From NCBI RefSeq assembly GCF_030435805.1, contig NC_081308.1, positions 130,802,936-130,866,935 of the forward strand: DNA of 64,000 nt, written 5' to 3'. The translations under genes and the position numbers were made by a program. The stretch is from Mustela lutreola. Its lineage: Eukaryota > Chordata > Mammalia > Carnivora > Mustelidae. The notes under the pieces were generated by a model. That model saw only the letters and a list, made by a program, of their open reading frames with translations. It did not search any database and had not been told where the DNA came from. Positions 41,910 through 57,271 of this stretch are shown here, piece after piece (within the stretch, counting starts at the first letter, position 1; every line of letters starts with the position of its first letter).

Positions 41910-42200
41910 AGAGAGAGAATCACAACTAGGCAGAGAGGCAGGCAGAGAGAGAGGGGAAGCAGGCTCCCCGCCGAGCAGAGAGCCCGATGTGGGACTCGAT
42001 TCCATGACCCTGAGATCATGACCTGAGCCGGAGGCAGAGCCTTTACCCACTGAGCCACCCAGGCGTCCCATATGGTAGTTCTATATTTAACCTACTGAGG
42101 AATCATTCAAATTGTTTTACGTGGTGGCTGCACCGTTTTATATTTCCACCAGCAATATATGAGGGTTCCAATTTCTCCACACTTTTGCCAACTCTAATTA
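41300..42200 (-). mobile_element. Old antisense L1 3' UTR with nested SINE
   Basis: 'TGAAGTTGACATAACATTTA', 'TTCTGGCAAACACTATTGTG' and 'TTCCACCAGCAATATATGAG' follow an old L1 3' end read backwards. It resumes after the SINE at 42083. Confidence 0.75.
41851..42068 (-). mobile_element. CAN-type SINE with expanded (GA)n
   Basis: It carries a (GA)n expansion at 41868-41918. Target duplication CATACGGTAGTTCT (41837-41850) and CATATGGTAGTTCT (42069-42082). Confidence 0.93.
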
Positions 42201-42238
42201 TTGTCCTTTTCTAAAATTTTTAAAAAATATTTTTTAAA

Positions 42239-42442
42239 GGGATTTTATTTATTTATTTATGAGAGAGAGAGAGAGAGAGAATGAGCAGGGAGAACAGCAG
42301 GGGGAGAGTGGTAGAGGGAGAGGGAGAAGCAGTCTCCCGGCTGAGCAGGGGGCCATTAAATGGGGGGCTTAATCCCAGGACCCTGGGATCGTGATGTGAG
42401 CGAAAGGCAGACGCTAAACCGACTGAGCCACCCAGGTGCCCC
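42239..42442 (-). mobile_element. CAN-type SINE, older, antisense
   Basis: 'GGATTTTATTTATTTATTTA' with GA repeat; head end 'GAGCCACCCAGGTGCCCC'. More diverged than the neighbour. Confidence 0.88.
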
Positions 42443-42449
42443 TTTCTTT

Positions 42450-42838
42450 GTATTTTTTAAAAAAATAACCTACAGTGTTTTATTACTTTCAGGTGTACCA
42501 TATGATCATTCTATAATTCTATACATTACTCGGGGCTCATTGCAATTGAGAAATGTACTCTTAATCCCCTTTATTTGTTCCACGTGTCTTCTCCCCACCC
42601 ACCACCCCTCTGGCAACCACCAATTTGTTCTCTGTATTTAAGAGTCTGTTTTTTTTTGTTGTTGTTGTTGTTTGTTTGTTTTTTTCTTTGTCTTTTTTTT
42701 TTTTTAATTTTTTTACTCTGGTTGTTCATTTGTCTCTTAAATTCCACATATGAGGGAAATCATATGGTATTTGTCTTTCTCTATCTGACTTACGTCACTT
42801 AGCATTATACCCTCTAGGCCCATCCACGCAGTTGCAGT
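42450..42838 (-). mobile_element. Antisense L1 3' end
   Basis: 'TTTCAGGTGTACCATATGAT', 'CTCTGGCAACCACCAATTTG', ending in ORF2 text 'CATCCACGCAGTTGCA'. Confidence 0.8.
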
Positions 42839-42839
42839 G

Positions 42840-43155
42840 AGACCTTCAGTAAAGATGGAGGAAATATAAAAAAGAACCTGTCAGGGGTGAAGAATTCAAC
42901 AAGTCAAATAAAACATACACTAGAGGGAATCAATAGCAGATTAGAGGATACAGAAGAATGGACTGACAATCTGGAAGGCAGGGTAATGGAAAGCAACTGA
43001 GCTGAAGAGCAAAAAGAAAAAAGAATAATGAAAAAATGAAAATAGGTTGAAGGAACTCAGGGATGCCACCCATCAAGCATAATAACATTTGCAGTGTAAG
43101 ATCCAAGAAGAAGAAGAGAGGGGAGGGGCAGAAAATTTATTTGAAGAAATCACTT
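42840..43155 (+). mobile_element. L1 ORF1 fragment, sense
   Basis: 'ACACTAGAGGGAATCAATAG', 'GACAATCTGGAAGGCAGGGT' and 'GCAGAAAATTTATTTGAAGA' follow the ORF1 coiled-coil region and RRM start. This is the only ORF1 piece noticed in the window and it is not open. Confidence 0.75.
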
Positions 43156-44374
43156 TCCTTTTTAAAAAAATTACAGCATTCTTAGTGGGTGTGAAGAGAT
43201 GTCTCCTTATAGTTTTGATTTTCACTTCTCTGAGGACTAATGATGTTGAGCATCTGTTCACGTGCTCATCGGCTGTTTGTGTATCTTATCTTCTCTGGAG
43301 AAATGTCTACATTCACATCTTTAGTCCATTTTAAAGTGTGGTTGTCTTTTTGTTGTTGAGTCGTGAGTGTTCTTTATATGTTCTAGATACTAGACCCTTT
43401 CCAGATACATGATTTGAAAATATTTCCTCCCATGGCACTGGCTGTCTTTTCACTCTCTTGCAAGTGTCCCCTCATGCTAACATTTTGGTTAAGTCCAATT
43501 TGCGCATTTGTTTTTCTTGTGTTGCTTGTGTGTTTGGTGCTATAGCTAAGAAACCAACGCCAAACCCAAGGTCATGAAGATTCACCCCTATGTTTTCTTT
43601 CCAGAGTTTTATGGTTTTAGCTCCTAAATTGAAGTCTCTGATCCATTTTGAGTTCATTTTGTGTCTGTTCTGGCAAAAGGGTCTAGCTTCCTTCTTTTTG
43701 CATGTGGACACCCAGTTGTCCCAGCACCGTTTGTTGAAAAGACTGTTCTTTTCCCACTGGATGGTCTTGGCACCCCTGCTGAAAATCAGTGACCGTATGT
43801 GTGTGTGTTTATTCATGGTCCCTCAGTTTTATTCTACTGGCCTAAGTGCCTAGCCTTGTGATGATACCACACAATCTTCATTACTGTAGCTTTGTAGTAG
43901 GTTTTGAAATTGGAAAGTGTGAGTCCTCTAACTTTGTTCTTTGTTCTCAAGTTTGTTCTGGTGTTGGAGTCCCTTGCAATTCTATATGGATTTGAGGATC
44001 ACTTTTTCTGTTTCTACAAATAGGGCGTTGGGATTATGATGGGGATCACACTGAAACTGTAGATAAATTTGGAGAGTGTTGCCATCTTAACAACATTACA
44101 TCTTCCAATCCATGAACGCAATGTGTCTTTACATTTACTTAGGTCTTCTTTAGCTTCTTTCAACAATGTTTCATAGCTTTCTGCGTACAGGCTAAATTTA
44201 TTCCTAAGTATCTTTAAAAAAATTTTTTTTTTAGTTTATTTATTATTATTACGTTCAGTTAGCCAATATATAGTACATCATTAGCTTTTGATGTAGTGTT
44301 CAATGATTCATTAGTCACATATGACACCCAGGTCTTTCTTCTTTTTGGTGCTATGGTAAATGGAATTATTTTCT

Positions 44375-44462
44375 TAGTTTTCTTTCTTCCTTCCTTCCTT
44401 CCTTCTTTCCTCTCCTTTCCTTTCCTTTCTTCCTTTCCTTTCTTTCTTTCCTTCCTTTCTTT
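44375..44462. repeat. (CTTT/CCTT)n pyrimidine tract
   Basis: About 85 bases of TTCC/TTTC repeats, continuous with the A-rich side of the following SINE and probably derived from it. Confidence 0.85.
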
Positions 44463-44469
44463 CTTTTTT

Positions 44470-44558
44470 AAGTAGGCTCCACGCCCAATGCGGGGCTTGA
44501 ACTGAGAACCCTGAGATCAAGAGTCAGATGCTTTACTGACTGAGCCACCCAGGCACAC
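44470..44558 (-). mobile_element. Older CAN-type SINE, antisense, truncated
   Basis: 'AGTAGGCTCCACGCCCAATG' to 'GACTGAGCCACCCAGGCACA'. It lacks the tail region seen in younger copies. Confidence 0.85.
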
Positions 44559-44884
44559 TTCTTAGTTTCCTTTTCAGAATGTTCACTGCCAGCATATGGG
44601 TACATAACTGGATATTGTGTGCTGATTTTTTTATTCTGCAACTCTGCAGAATTCATTTATTAGCTCTAATCGCTTTTGTAATGCATTTCTTGGGACATTT
44701 TTACTATGTAAGATTCTGTCACCTGCAAATAGTTTTATTTCTTCTTTTCCACGTTTGATGCCTTTTATTTCTTTTCCTTGACCAGTTGCTCTGACTAGAA
44801 TGTTCAGTACAATGTTGAATAGAAATGGTAGGAGTGAACATTTTGAGTTGTTTGTGGTTTTAGGGGGATGCATTCATTCATTTT

Positions 44885-45245
44885 CTTTTTTAACCTCTGC
44901 TTTTTTTTTTTTCATTATATTCAGTTAGCCAACATACAGTACATCACAAGTTGTTTTTTTTTTTTTTTAATTTCTTTTCAGCATAACAGTATTCATTGTT
45001 TTTGCACCCCACCCAGTCCTCCATGCAATCTGCGCCCTCTCTAATACCCACCACCTGGTTCCCCCAACCTCCCACCCCCCGCCCCTTCAAAACCCTCAGG
45101 TTGTTTTTCAGAGTCCGTAGTCTCTCATGGTTCACCTCCCCTTCCAATTTCCCTCAACTCCCTTCTCCTCATAAGTTATTATTGTATTGTTCAAGGATTC
45201 ATTAGCTGCATATAGCACCTGGTGTTCATCCCAACACGTGCTCTC
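44885..45245 (-). mobile_element. Two antisense L1 tails nested in old L1
   Basis: 'ATTCAGTTAGCCAACATACA' (44918) is interrupted by a second tail starting at poly(T) 44954 and carrying 'TCCATGCAATCTGCGCCCTC'. The first resumes at 45178. Confidence 0.75.
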
Positions 45246-45866
45246 CTTAATACCCGTCATGGAGTATGATATTAGCTGTGTGTTCTTCATAAATGCCCAT
45301 CTCTAAGTTGAGGATGTTCCCTTCTAATCCTCGTTTTCTGAATTTTAGATTTTGTCCAATATTGTCCAATATCTGAGTATTGGATTTTGTCACAAGCATT
45401 TTCTGCATGATTTTGTGGTAATCATGTGGTTTGTTCCCATCATTTTGTTAATGTGGCGTATTATTTTGATTTTCATATGTTGAACCATCTTTACATTCCT
45501 GTGATAAATCCCACTTTGTCATGATGTGTAATCCTTTTAATTAAAATTCTTTTAATGAAGGAGACTGCTGGGTTTGGTGTGCCAGCATAGCTTTTAGCGC
45601 TTTTGCATTTGTGTTCATAAGGAGTATTGGTCTGCACTTCTCTTGTGCTGACTTAGTCTCACTTTGCTATCCCGGTAAGGTTGGCCTCACAGAATGAGAT
45701 AAGAAGTCCCCCCCCCCCTTCTATTTTTTGGGAAGAGTTTGAAAAGGATTTATAATTCTTCTTTAAGCACTCGGTAGAATTCACCAGTGAAGCCACCAAG
45801 TCCTGAGCTTTCCTTTGTTCTGAGGTTCTTGATAATAGAGTCAATCTCTTTTTTAATTTTTTTTTA

Positions 45867-46048
45867 AAGATTTTATTTATTTATTTGACGGAGAGAGATC
45901 ACAAGCAGGCAGAGAGGCAGGCAGAGAGAGAGGAGGAAGCAGGTTCCCTGCTGAGCAGAGAGCCCGATGTGGGGCTTGATCCCAGGACCCTGAGATCATG
46001 ACCTGAGCCGAAGGCAGCGGCTTAACCACTGAGCCACCCAGGTGCCCC
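45867..46048 (-). mobile_element. CAN-type SINE nested in old L1
   Basis: 'AAAGATTTTATTTATTTATT' to 'GAGCCACCCAGGTGCCCC'; flanks 'AATCTCTTTTTTAA' and 'CTCTTTTTAA' suggest an AT-rich target duplication. Confidence 0.9.
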
Positions 46049-46440
46049 TCTTTTTAAATTTTTTATAGGTGTATTGAGAATTTCTATTTCCTCATGAGTG
46101 AGTTTTGTTTGTTTGTTTCTGGGAAATGGTCCTTTTCATCTAACTTGTCTGAATTTTGGTGTGCAATTGCTCATAGCATTCACTTGCCATCTTTTTTTTT
46201 TTTTTTTTTTTTATTAATCTCTGTAAGGCCGATAGTAATGTAGCCCACTTTCATTTCTGATTTTCATAATCTGACTCTTCTTTCTTAGTATAGAGTCAGT
46301 ACTGCTTTAATTTCTTATATTGTAAGGAGATAGCGGCTTCATAGGCTTCCGTGTGTGCCTTTCCAAATAATGGGACTTGTGCTAATATGAAGATTCTGTC
46401 ACCTACCAAGTACATTATTGCCTACTATATACTGAGACCC

Positions 46441-46574
46441 TGGAGGAAACAAAACAGAACAAAACAAAACCCTGGGTGATCCACAGAACCAACAGATTTC
46501 CCGTCAGATTAAAATGAAGAATAACACTGTTATCTAGACTTCAGGAGCCCCTTTACAAGCAGAGAACTCATATT

Positions 46575-46620
<46 letters not shown>

Positions 46621-48060
46621 CTCAAATGCAGGTATCCTCCTTACCACAGTGCACATTCACTTTGGTAAACAGACACGGGTTTTTGGGAAAGGTTTGGCTG
46701 GGCTTTTCTGACCTCCACCTTAATCAAAGGGCTCTGGGCCCATGGGCTCACTTAGACCTGGACACTTGGTGGGGGACTACAGTTTTCCACTGCAGCTAAG
46801 GTTGCTAGCATCAGTTTTCTGCTTGCCAGCTCTTGTTTTGTTTTGTTTTCCTTGTGAGAATCAAGTAGTACCCCAGCCAGCTGTCCATACATCTAGACCC
46901 TAGAACATTACTACCTACTATCTATACTATCTGTATGCCCACAGGTTCTGGCCTTGCTGTCCAGTATGGAAGTGATGCCCTCCTTGCCGCGGTAGTTCTG
47001 TGCCACCATTGGGACCCTGCCTTTTGAGAATCCCGTCATCTCCATTGATTGCCGGTTCCACGCCAGCATCGCTTGCTTCCAACCGTGGTTTGCAGAGGAG
47101 AGTCAGCACTGAGCTCTTCAAAGATGTCAGGGCCGCTTCACCAGCACCTTCCTTATTTGAGGAGTGATTTCCCCACCCTCCAAAGAAACAGTGGCTGGAG
47201 GGAGGACGTCTGATCTCACATTATGAATCCTGTCTAAAAACCTACTCCCCTGGACCTTCTCACCAATTCTTCAATTTTCTCTGCCTAGGAAGTTCCAGCA
47301 CTTCCATGTCATTTACTATAGACTGTTGTTGCCCACGCTTGTACGATATGCACATCAGGCTGCTGGGTTGGCCCCTTTAAGGACATCAACCCCCCCCCTG
47401 CCCCGCCCAGTCACAGCTCTGTGCTCCCACGTTAGTAAGTTCTCCCGATACTGACTTATATTCTGTTCCCTGTCTTGCGGGTCCAACATTCTCAAAATCC
47501 ATTGGCATATGTATTCTCTCACTTCCTGCAAGTTCGCATGGGCCAGGTCCTACAGTTCCTTCTGAATGCAAGGCACTTCCCATCCGAACAAAACTGTATT
47601 TTTGCTCTTGTGCTGTATTCTTACCTAGTCTTACCTGCCCTTGTTAGTAGCCCGAGAGTAATGGAAGTTAGCAGAGATTAATGTTGAATAAGAGAAGCGA
47701 CATCTGTTTAGGTGGCTGCCCTAAACGAGGTCTTTGCAGGGTCTCCAGGAACAAGGAAGCTTCTCTAGTAGCAAGAGTTAGGGGCTGCTAATGCCCAGGT
47801 GAGGTTTCAGGGGATTCTGGGTATTCAGTGTTCTCATGCTCATCATCTTAGTGTATCTCGGGGTTCCACTTTTTCTTTGTCAGATCCATACGTAAATATG
47901 GAGACCCCCGTAAATCCTGTGCATGCCATCTCCATGCGGCTCTGCCAGCCAACAATTAGGGTCAGGGCCGGATCTTCTACCATCTGCCTTATGACTGGAG
48001 GAGTGGAGGTCTCCTTAATCCAGTAGGTTAGGGTGGGTGACAGGTTGGGCTAGCCCATCA
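46441..48060. other. Unassigned intergenic sequence
   Basis: Holds a (TA)n run at 46577-46618 and otherwise no recognised gene, RNA or repeat. Short open frames have no domain or conservation signal readable by eye. Confidence 0.5.
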
Positions 48061-48156
<96 letters not shown>

Positions 48157-48166
48157 ACACACACAC
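48061..48166. repeat. (CA)n microsatellite
   Basis: About 105 bases of CA repeats with ACCACAC interruptions. Confidence 0.95.
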
Positions 48167-50742
48167 GATAGAGAACCAGTTTAGGGCCATCTTAGAGCCA
48201 CCTTAACCACTGCTCAGGCTGGAAGGTTTCTCAGCATCTACACAGCCAACCCCCCAAATCCAGCTGCACACCCCAAATGTGATCCTGGTTCAAGTGGAGA
48301 AGAGATGCATGTCCTAGACATGTCTGCCCTCTTCAGTGAATGCGTCAGGCATAAGTGACACCCCAGGAGGGACCATCTGCTCTCCCTTCACCCCAAACAA
48401 AGAGATACCCGCAATCTCCCAAGTATGGGAAAATCAGGAGTTCTGGTTTCACATCTAGGCCATCAATCCATTATGTCGATAAATATTTCTCATTAAGAAC
48501 ATGAGGCAGAGCATCACAGTCATCTTGGAAATGATGGACCCACCTGGGTCCCAAGGTTGCCATCTTTCTATGGCACCTGAAATTCATCCTCAGATCAGAG
48601 CCTTAAACCACATCTTACTTGCTCCACTGACTCACAGTGCTATGGAGGGAGGGATGGGTGGATGGATGGATGAGGTGGTGAAGGAAATATTAGAATGTAG
48701 AGCCAGATATGGCTATATGAGAAGGCTGAAGTTGAGTGATATATTTGATTCAGAGAGACACGATGTTTATAGGAGAAATAAAGTGTGTTGTTCCAGTGTA
48801 CGAGGTCCACGTACAGCATGGAGATGATGAGTTTCCAAGTACTTTTCAGGACCGTGAGGATGTCATGTGGATTAGCCCCGGCAGAATGCCTCAGGAGTCG
48901 TTGGTGTCTCTCGGGCAGAGTCCAAGGAAGGTTCTGATGGGCCTGAAGCTTATACAGTTTGGTAGGCCCTCTTCTAAAATTATAAAAACAAGCATGAAAG
49001 TGGGTATTTACTGAGGGTGAGAAGAAAATTCATAACGGACTTTAAAATAGGAGGACTAAATCACTGAGATTCCAAAATCGTGCGCGCGTGCGCGCACACA
49101 CACACGGATGTATGTGTGTGTACATACATTACGGATATATATTTAGATACCAGCTATGTAGTTGTACAATCTAAAGTACAATGGAGCAGAAGATCAAGGT
49201 AAAAGATACAATGGTTTTATTGTGAATCAAAACAGTGAACTCTTGCAAATTTCACACACACACACACACACACAGACAAATCACGTGGCCATATGAATAC
49301 ATAACGTGGGCCTGCGAGGGACAGTTGATTCCCTCTAAGAATAAAAATGCACTCAGGTTCGTGTTAAACCTTTAGTGTTTTCTTTCACACCAAGTTTTTA
49401 AAGTAAACTAGCTTTTGTGACATTCCCCGCGCCGCCCCCCCCCCCCCCAAAAAAAATGTTGTTTCAAGTTAGGATAACAATTCGTGGACTTCAGAATTCA
49501 TCTTGTAGTTAGAGATGTTTCGTTGTATTCTGACAACAGCCATGTTTAGCCTCATGGAGGATTTCCCGTTGCCCGTTCCGGAGCTCCCATATCCTTGTCC
49601 ATCTGTATTGCTCAAGCAGCCTAGTGGGACTTACCAGGCTGCCTTTATGACCGCTGGAACCTGTCAGGGCTTGTCAGCAAATAAGTCAGAAGAGAAGGCT
49701 TGCTTGGTTTGAGACAATGACTGTGTTTTAGGGGACACAGGTCCGGAACAAAGCGCATGCTTCCCTACAATGTGTGCCACTTAGATGGGCTCCTAGCAGT
49801 GAGCCTGGCTCAAATAGCTAAGCTTTGTGTATGATCACTCTCGTTGTCTTCCACATGGGGGTAAAACACCACGTGTAAAGCATCCGGTCAGTTAGGAAGA
49901 CAGCCAGGAGCCTGTTTTTAGGAAACCCTTTAGCCATCGAACAAGAGCTACTTCCCTAAGCGGAATCTGAGGGAAGCGTCGAGTCAACAATCTTGCACAG
50001 GCTGACCAAAGGTTTCCTGCACGTTGAGATTTCGTTCATCCACACGTGGACTGTGGGCAGATGACCCATTAACTTTGGATTCCAGACTGCCTTTCCAAGA
50101 ACCATTTGAAGGTAGTGGCAATATATAGAAAACAAAACAGCTCTGCTGTGGGCTTCGCCCCTCAGGGCTATTTTTCCAAACAGATGAGCATGGCAGATCA
50201 AATTTAGGAATTACCTTGAGAAAGCGATCAGATCATTTATACTGAGGCCTTGCAGAAAGAATGAGAAATCCATGTGATGTTTCTGTAAACACCTATCTGA
50301 GATTTTTAAAAACGATCGTGGCTCGATGTCTGACACCAGGGGTCTGTCACGTAGTAAAAGAATGTGCCCCCTATATGAAAGCACAAAGTACTGTCAAAAG
50401 CAACGTTATGGAAACATCTGGGTAATTACACGTCCAAGCAAGTAGCGGGAAGTACAACTGTTTGCAGCACTTAACAAATTAGTTAAGCTTACAAACTAAA
50501 AACAAATGAACAGGTTAACAAACTAATTAACAAGTTAGTTTGTGAAGCGTTTGGGAACCAGACATGATGACGGCCGTGCTACGCACAGGTGCTAGAGATG
50601 GATGCAAAAGGAATGCAGCATGTTCCCAGGGCCGCAAATATACAGGATGTGATTTACATGCCGTACAGGATGGAAGGGTCACACATTTCATACAGACAGG
50701 GCAGTGAGAGGTCTCCCTGCTAAAGTGTGGGCACAAGAAGAG
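48167..50742 (-). other. Flank including probable 3' UTR of the PWWP gene
   Basis: No repeats of note apart from short CA tracts (49082-49105, 49254-49275) and a C run at 49432-49448. TTTATT at 49216-49221 gives a minus-strand AATAAA about 1.5 kb beyond the stop of the PWWP gene and is a candidate poly(A) site. The absence of young L1 or SINE insertions in 48.2-50.7 kb contrasts with the left side and is consistent with transcribed or constrained sequence. Confidence 0.4.
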
Positions 50743-52782
<2,040 letters not shown>

Positions 52783-54181
52783 TCAAGAGGTAATTAAGAG
52801 AGGTCGAGAGGTCTGGCCATCACACCCACAGGCACGGCAGGCCTTCCCTAAAACAGTGTTCTTCACCACACCCTTTCGGCCTTAGGACCGCAAAGGGCTC
52901 CCAGCTTGTGTGGCCCGTCCTTCTTCACCTGAATCTCCCAGGGTCCCGGGAACTTGTGCTTTCAAGGGACTATGCTGGAGAATACTGGAATGTGGGAAAG
53001 GAAAAGAAGAAAAGTATTAGGAAGCAAATTCCTTCTGTGAAAGTAGAAGAACGATGGTCAATGAGAACTGATAAGAGCGCAAACAAAGAAATAGAAAGAG
53101 TGTGTCTCCGACAGGGGGTAAACCCATGGCAGCTATCGGGCGGAAAAATACAGAAGATACCAGAGGCGTTTTATAACCGTCCAAACCCAACTTCTTGCCC
53201 TGCTTGTTACTACGGCGTATTCAAGAGCGTCTGTATGGGGAGGTGGGTGTCACTTCCCAGATCTCCTCTGTGTTACTGGACATCCTGCGCCTTCTGTGCT
53301 CCCTGGGGCTCATCCTGGGGGGATGCTTCGGTTTTCCTTTCCCTGGTGGGTACTAATGCCACCCGGTGCACCCAAGGAAGCCAGAGGTGATCTCCAGCCT
53401 ACAGACACTGAATGTCAGCACAATATCGTGTTCAGGAGCCTGAGCTTAGAATCCAGAGGCTCACGAAGGTCATCCTGGGGGATACTGGTACCGTCCTTCG
53501 TCAGGACTGCTGCAGGCGTGGGCCATCGGCTGCGCCGTGCACATTTTCATTTCTCTGTGGTGGTTGAAAAGGCTGGTCCCCTGCCCCCGGCACCATTTGG
53601 GGTAAGAAAGTGACTGTAGGGCGAGGAGCAAAATAAACCACACTCCAAATGTCAACACGAAACGATTGCAAATGAAGTGTTTAGTAAAAGAGGAATGTCT
53701 TACAGGACACCACGTGGATCGGGGGGAGGCGAGGTTCTGTGAGCTGCAGCTCTTGATGCACACACTCCAACTGCTTGTCCGGCCGACCCTTGACTCTGTT
53801 CTGTGCTTCTGAAGTGCACTGTCCTTCCAGGGATCGAATGACATCAACTGTAGATGCCCAGGACCTACCATATACCTCTAACGTTAATCTAGAAAATCAG
53901 AAAAGCAGATGGGGAATTAAGCCAACAAAGTGGGGATGGGTTCATCATTTTCCCTTCCCCAACTCTGGAATGCAGGCCATTCTGAAACAGAAAAAAAAAT
54001 TAGTTAAATCTCATTTATAATGTGGACACGTCTATTTGCTTCCTTCTTGTGCGTTTCCAAAGTATTTCGACGTTAAGCTACTTAGTTTAGGCCAGTCCTC
54101 CTATTTCAGAACCGTGGGAACTACTGCTTTCGTGATAGCCTTTTTGTCTGCCTTGGAAGCATTGATTTAATAGGAGCAGCC

Positions 54182-54226
<45 letters not shown>

Positions 54227-54253
54227 TGTGTGTGTGTGTGTGTGTGTGTGTGT
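54182..54253. repeat. (GT)n microsatellite
   Basis: About 72 bases of GT dinucleotide with one GATGT interruption. Confidence 0.95.
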
Positions 54254-55126
54254 AACAAAAATGGGGTCTATAATGTAAGCGTGTCTTGGGTGTTTCTCAA
54301 GTAACATTGAATGGGTTTGTAGAGAACACAAAACGGGTGGGGAGATATTTACGGGAGGCCATACATGATAGATGCTTCCTGTCAGTGTGATGGCATATGG
54401 GCCTGTCACACGTTTCCTATGCGTCCGTGTACACATGCCTGCACATATTGCCTAGGACTGACTACCTTTCTTCCCTCAAGCGCACATTTGATCACTGTTT
54501 CATGTGAATGCTGATTTTTTGCATGGTTTTTGTGAATCTCTTTACAATGCGGTTTCTTCTGACATTTTAAAAACTTTATTCAAATACATTTCAAACATTT
54601 AGATGTGTGTAAGGCAGAAAATGCAGTTGTTCTCTCAATCCCTCTCCCCGCCCCCCAAGAAATACCCTGTTAATGGGTCCTACTTCTCTGTATATACACT
54701 GTTCAAATGGGTATTATAACGCACAGATTTGAGCTCGTCCATTATCAGTTTCAAATGATATGTTTCATAGTACAAAATATTATTTCCCTAATAAATGCAT
54801 GAGTGCACAACTTTGGTTCACACATACTCATAGATATAACAAGAAATGTATGGCGACTAACTATACCTACTTTGGGGATAGCCCGCACAAACCTTTTCTT
54901 GCCAGAGTGTATGATCACGCAGGTATTGTGTCCTCTGCTTTAGAGAACTCAGTGTGCCGGCTCTCAGAACACAGGTGTCATGTGAGGACACAGAACAAAA
55001 GGGAGAAAGAAAAACAGGTGACTCAGCCAACTGCAGTCTCCCTGCAGCAGGACCTGCCAGCCCCTCATACAGGAGTGCCTGAGTCACCTCATCTCCAACC
55101 AGATAGCTACCCGTCCCCAAGACACA

Positions 55127-55160
<34 letters not shown>
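55127..55160. repeat. (AC)n microsatellite
   Basis: Uninterrupted AC dinucleotide of about 34 bases. Confidence 0.9.
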
Positions 55161-55164
<4 letters not shown>

Positions 55165-56062
55165 GCACTCAGAGTAATGACGTTAGAGGCCCAAGATGCC
55201 TGATGTTGATGCATATAATCCATGCTTTCTGCTCTACACACGCATGCAAATGTTTCTGCTTCCGGAGCAGATGTTATTTTTAGCTCCTTTCAGTTCCTTA
55301 TTTTGAAAATACACATGGAATTATCTAAACTGTTGTTTAAAATTATAAAGTGGGGAAAATGTTAAGCAGCAGTAATCTGATCACCTAGGAGGAATGCCAA
55401 CTGCAACTATATGGGTCCAGAGACTCCCATCATTTTTTATTCTGTTTATATGTATTTTCTGTAAGATATTAAAAAGGGCTTTAAAAACCATACCGCCTAT
55501 TTGAATATCCTCTCCTATTCTCATTTGTGTACATCTATCTGTTCAACTAGGAATGTTGAATGTAATGGAGTAACTTTCAGCAGACAACCAAAATGTCAAT
55601 GGCAGTTCATTCTCCGATGACCAAAGCAATGCACCCTTCAGAGAGGCAAGCGGAAGGGAAGGGTGTTAAAGGAAAATATTAAATCCTACATGGCCTCCTC
55701 ACCATATGCTTTGGCCCATTGCCCAGATAACTCCCATTAAGGGTTGGTACACAATGTTGCAAATGATTTCCCTTTTATCTTTCGTACTAACAGGAGCGCA
55801 GCTCTCTTCTTTCCCCCCAAAGATGTGTACAGGTGGGTGTATAGAAAGACAGATGACAGATAGATAGAGACAATGATATGTAAATCTTGATCCTCTTTCG
55901 CACACCAGGAACAATGTATTAAAAACAGAACCTTGGAATGACACTAAAGTAACCCCCCAATCCTCAGAGGGCTTGGGTATGAAAATGTGTCCAGAATTTT
56001 AGTTTACAACCATATCAAACATGCCTGCCCAGTAAAAATAAATAGAATAAAACAGAAGGGGA

Positions 56063-56312
56063 GGGACGCCTGGGTGGCTCAGTCAGTTAAGTCTCTGCCT
56101 TTGGCTCGGGTCATGATCTCGGGGTCCTGGGATTGAGTCCTGCATCTCCGGGCTCCCTGCTCAACGAGGAGTCCGCTTTTCCCCCTCTCTCTGCCCCTCC
56201 CCCTCCCCCTCCCTCCCCCCACCCCCGCTTGCCCACTCGCTCTTTCTCTCTCCTCTCTGTCTGTCTGTCTGTCTCTTTCTTTCTCAAATAAATAAATGAA
56301 ATATTTAAAAAA
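56063..56312 (+). mobile_element. CAN-type SINE
   Basis: Head GGGACGCCTGGGTGGCTCAG, expanded CCCCTCC and (CTGT)n tail region, then AAATAAATAAATG. Longer than usual because of the pyrimidine expansion. Confidence 0.92.
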
Positions 56313-56790
56313 GAACCTGGAAGGGAAATGGTACAAACAGCTCCTCCACAATCTATAACTTCACAGTCCATTCCGGACCATCAAGAAATAGAACCCTCAG
56401 ACGGACCGGCTACGGCATTTAAGTCCTGGTAAACTTGTGTTCTAGTCCATTTGCCCTTTGGTTAAGGAATGAAGAGAACTTGATGGCAATGGGTATTTAT
56501 TTTTTCCAATCAACAGCCATGAGCTCTGGAAGAACTTTGTTGGAAGCTTTATTCTTCAACTCCTTTCCCCAGTAAGGGCTGTATAATCACTTCCAAGGAA
56601 AGAAGAATACAATCCTCTGAAGGTCTTGTCTCAAAATAAGGGCACTTTCCTCGATATAATTCCCAAACCACCCCACTCCCCAGAGGCAGGCCTTCTCTCA
56701 CCTTTACCCCAACACCCACTCATTCCTTCCCTACAATGACTACTTATTTACCGGACTTTGGTTGTTGTTGTTGGGGTGGGGGGAGGAGGG
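56313..56790. other. Unassigned sequence
   Basis: No gene or repeat recognised; (GTT)n near 56760. Confidence 0.45.
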
Positions 56791-56938
56791 GCATCAGGAG
56801 AGGGAGAGAGAGAATCTCAAGCAGGCTCCATGCCTAGTGTGGAGCCCGACGCAGGGCTCAGTCTCACGACTCTGATATCACGACCTGAGCCAAAATGAAG
56901 AGTGGGATGCTCAGCCGGCTGAGCCACCCAGGCACCCC
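56791..56938 (-). mobile_element. Older CAN-type SINE, antisense
   Basis: 'TCAAGCAGGCTCCATGCCTA' to 'GCTGAGCCACCCAGGCACCC'; diverged, related to the copy at 44470. Confidence 0.85.
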
Positions 56939-56957
56939 TTGGACTTTCTTTCCCTTT

Positions 56958-57087
56958 AAAAAAAAAAAAAATTATTTATTTATTTGAGAGACAGAGAGAG
57001 AGAGAGAGAGCGCGTGCACAAATCGGGGCAGGGGAGGGGAAGAGACAGAGGGAGAAGCAGACTCCCCACTGGACAGGGAGCTAGGTT
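56958..57087 (-). mobile_element. CAN-type SINE tail half, antisense
   Basis: Poly(T)-side, (GA)n and 'GAAGCAGACTCCCCACTGGA' are present but the tRNA-derived head is missing; truncated around 57087. Confidence 0.8.
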
Positions 57088-57271
57088 TTGTGATTTTGAA
57101 CTGTCCCCCAAACATGTATATCCATTAAAAAAAAAATGCTGGCAGTTGCCCCTTTTTATTATAAAGGCACATCTTATGTAATTTCAGTTATAAAAGAAAA
57201 TACGTTCTTGCCTATTTTTGCGCCTTTCCAGTGCCAGATGAATTCAGCATGAACTTTCACATGTGAAAGTT

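Larger units (their letters stand above)
43155..46440 (-). mobile_element. Old L1 ORF2, antisense, about 2.5 kb of body in several pieces
   Basis: Collinear antisense L1 text runs from the ORF2 C-terminus ('GATGTTGAGCATCTGTTCAC') through the RT region ('AATGCATTTCTTGGGACATT', 'ACAATGTTGAATAGAAATGG', 'GATTTTGTCACAAGCATTTT') to 'TAATCTGACTCTTC'-type text near 46270. Later insertions at about 44216-44335, 44470-44558, 44885-45245 and 45867-46048 interrupt it. Diverged, and probably predates carnivoran radiation. Confidence 0.8.
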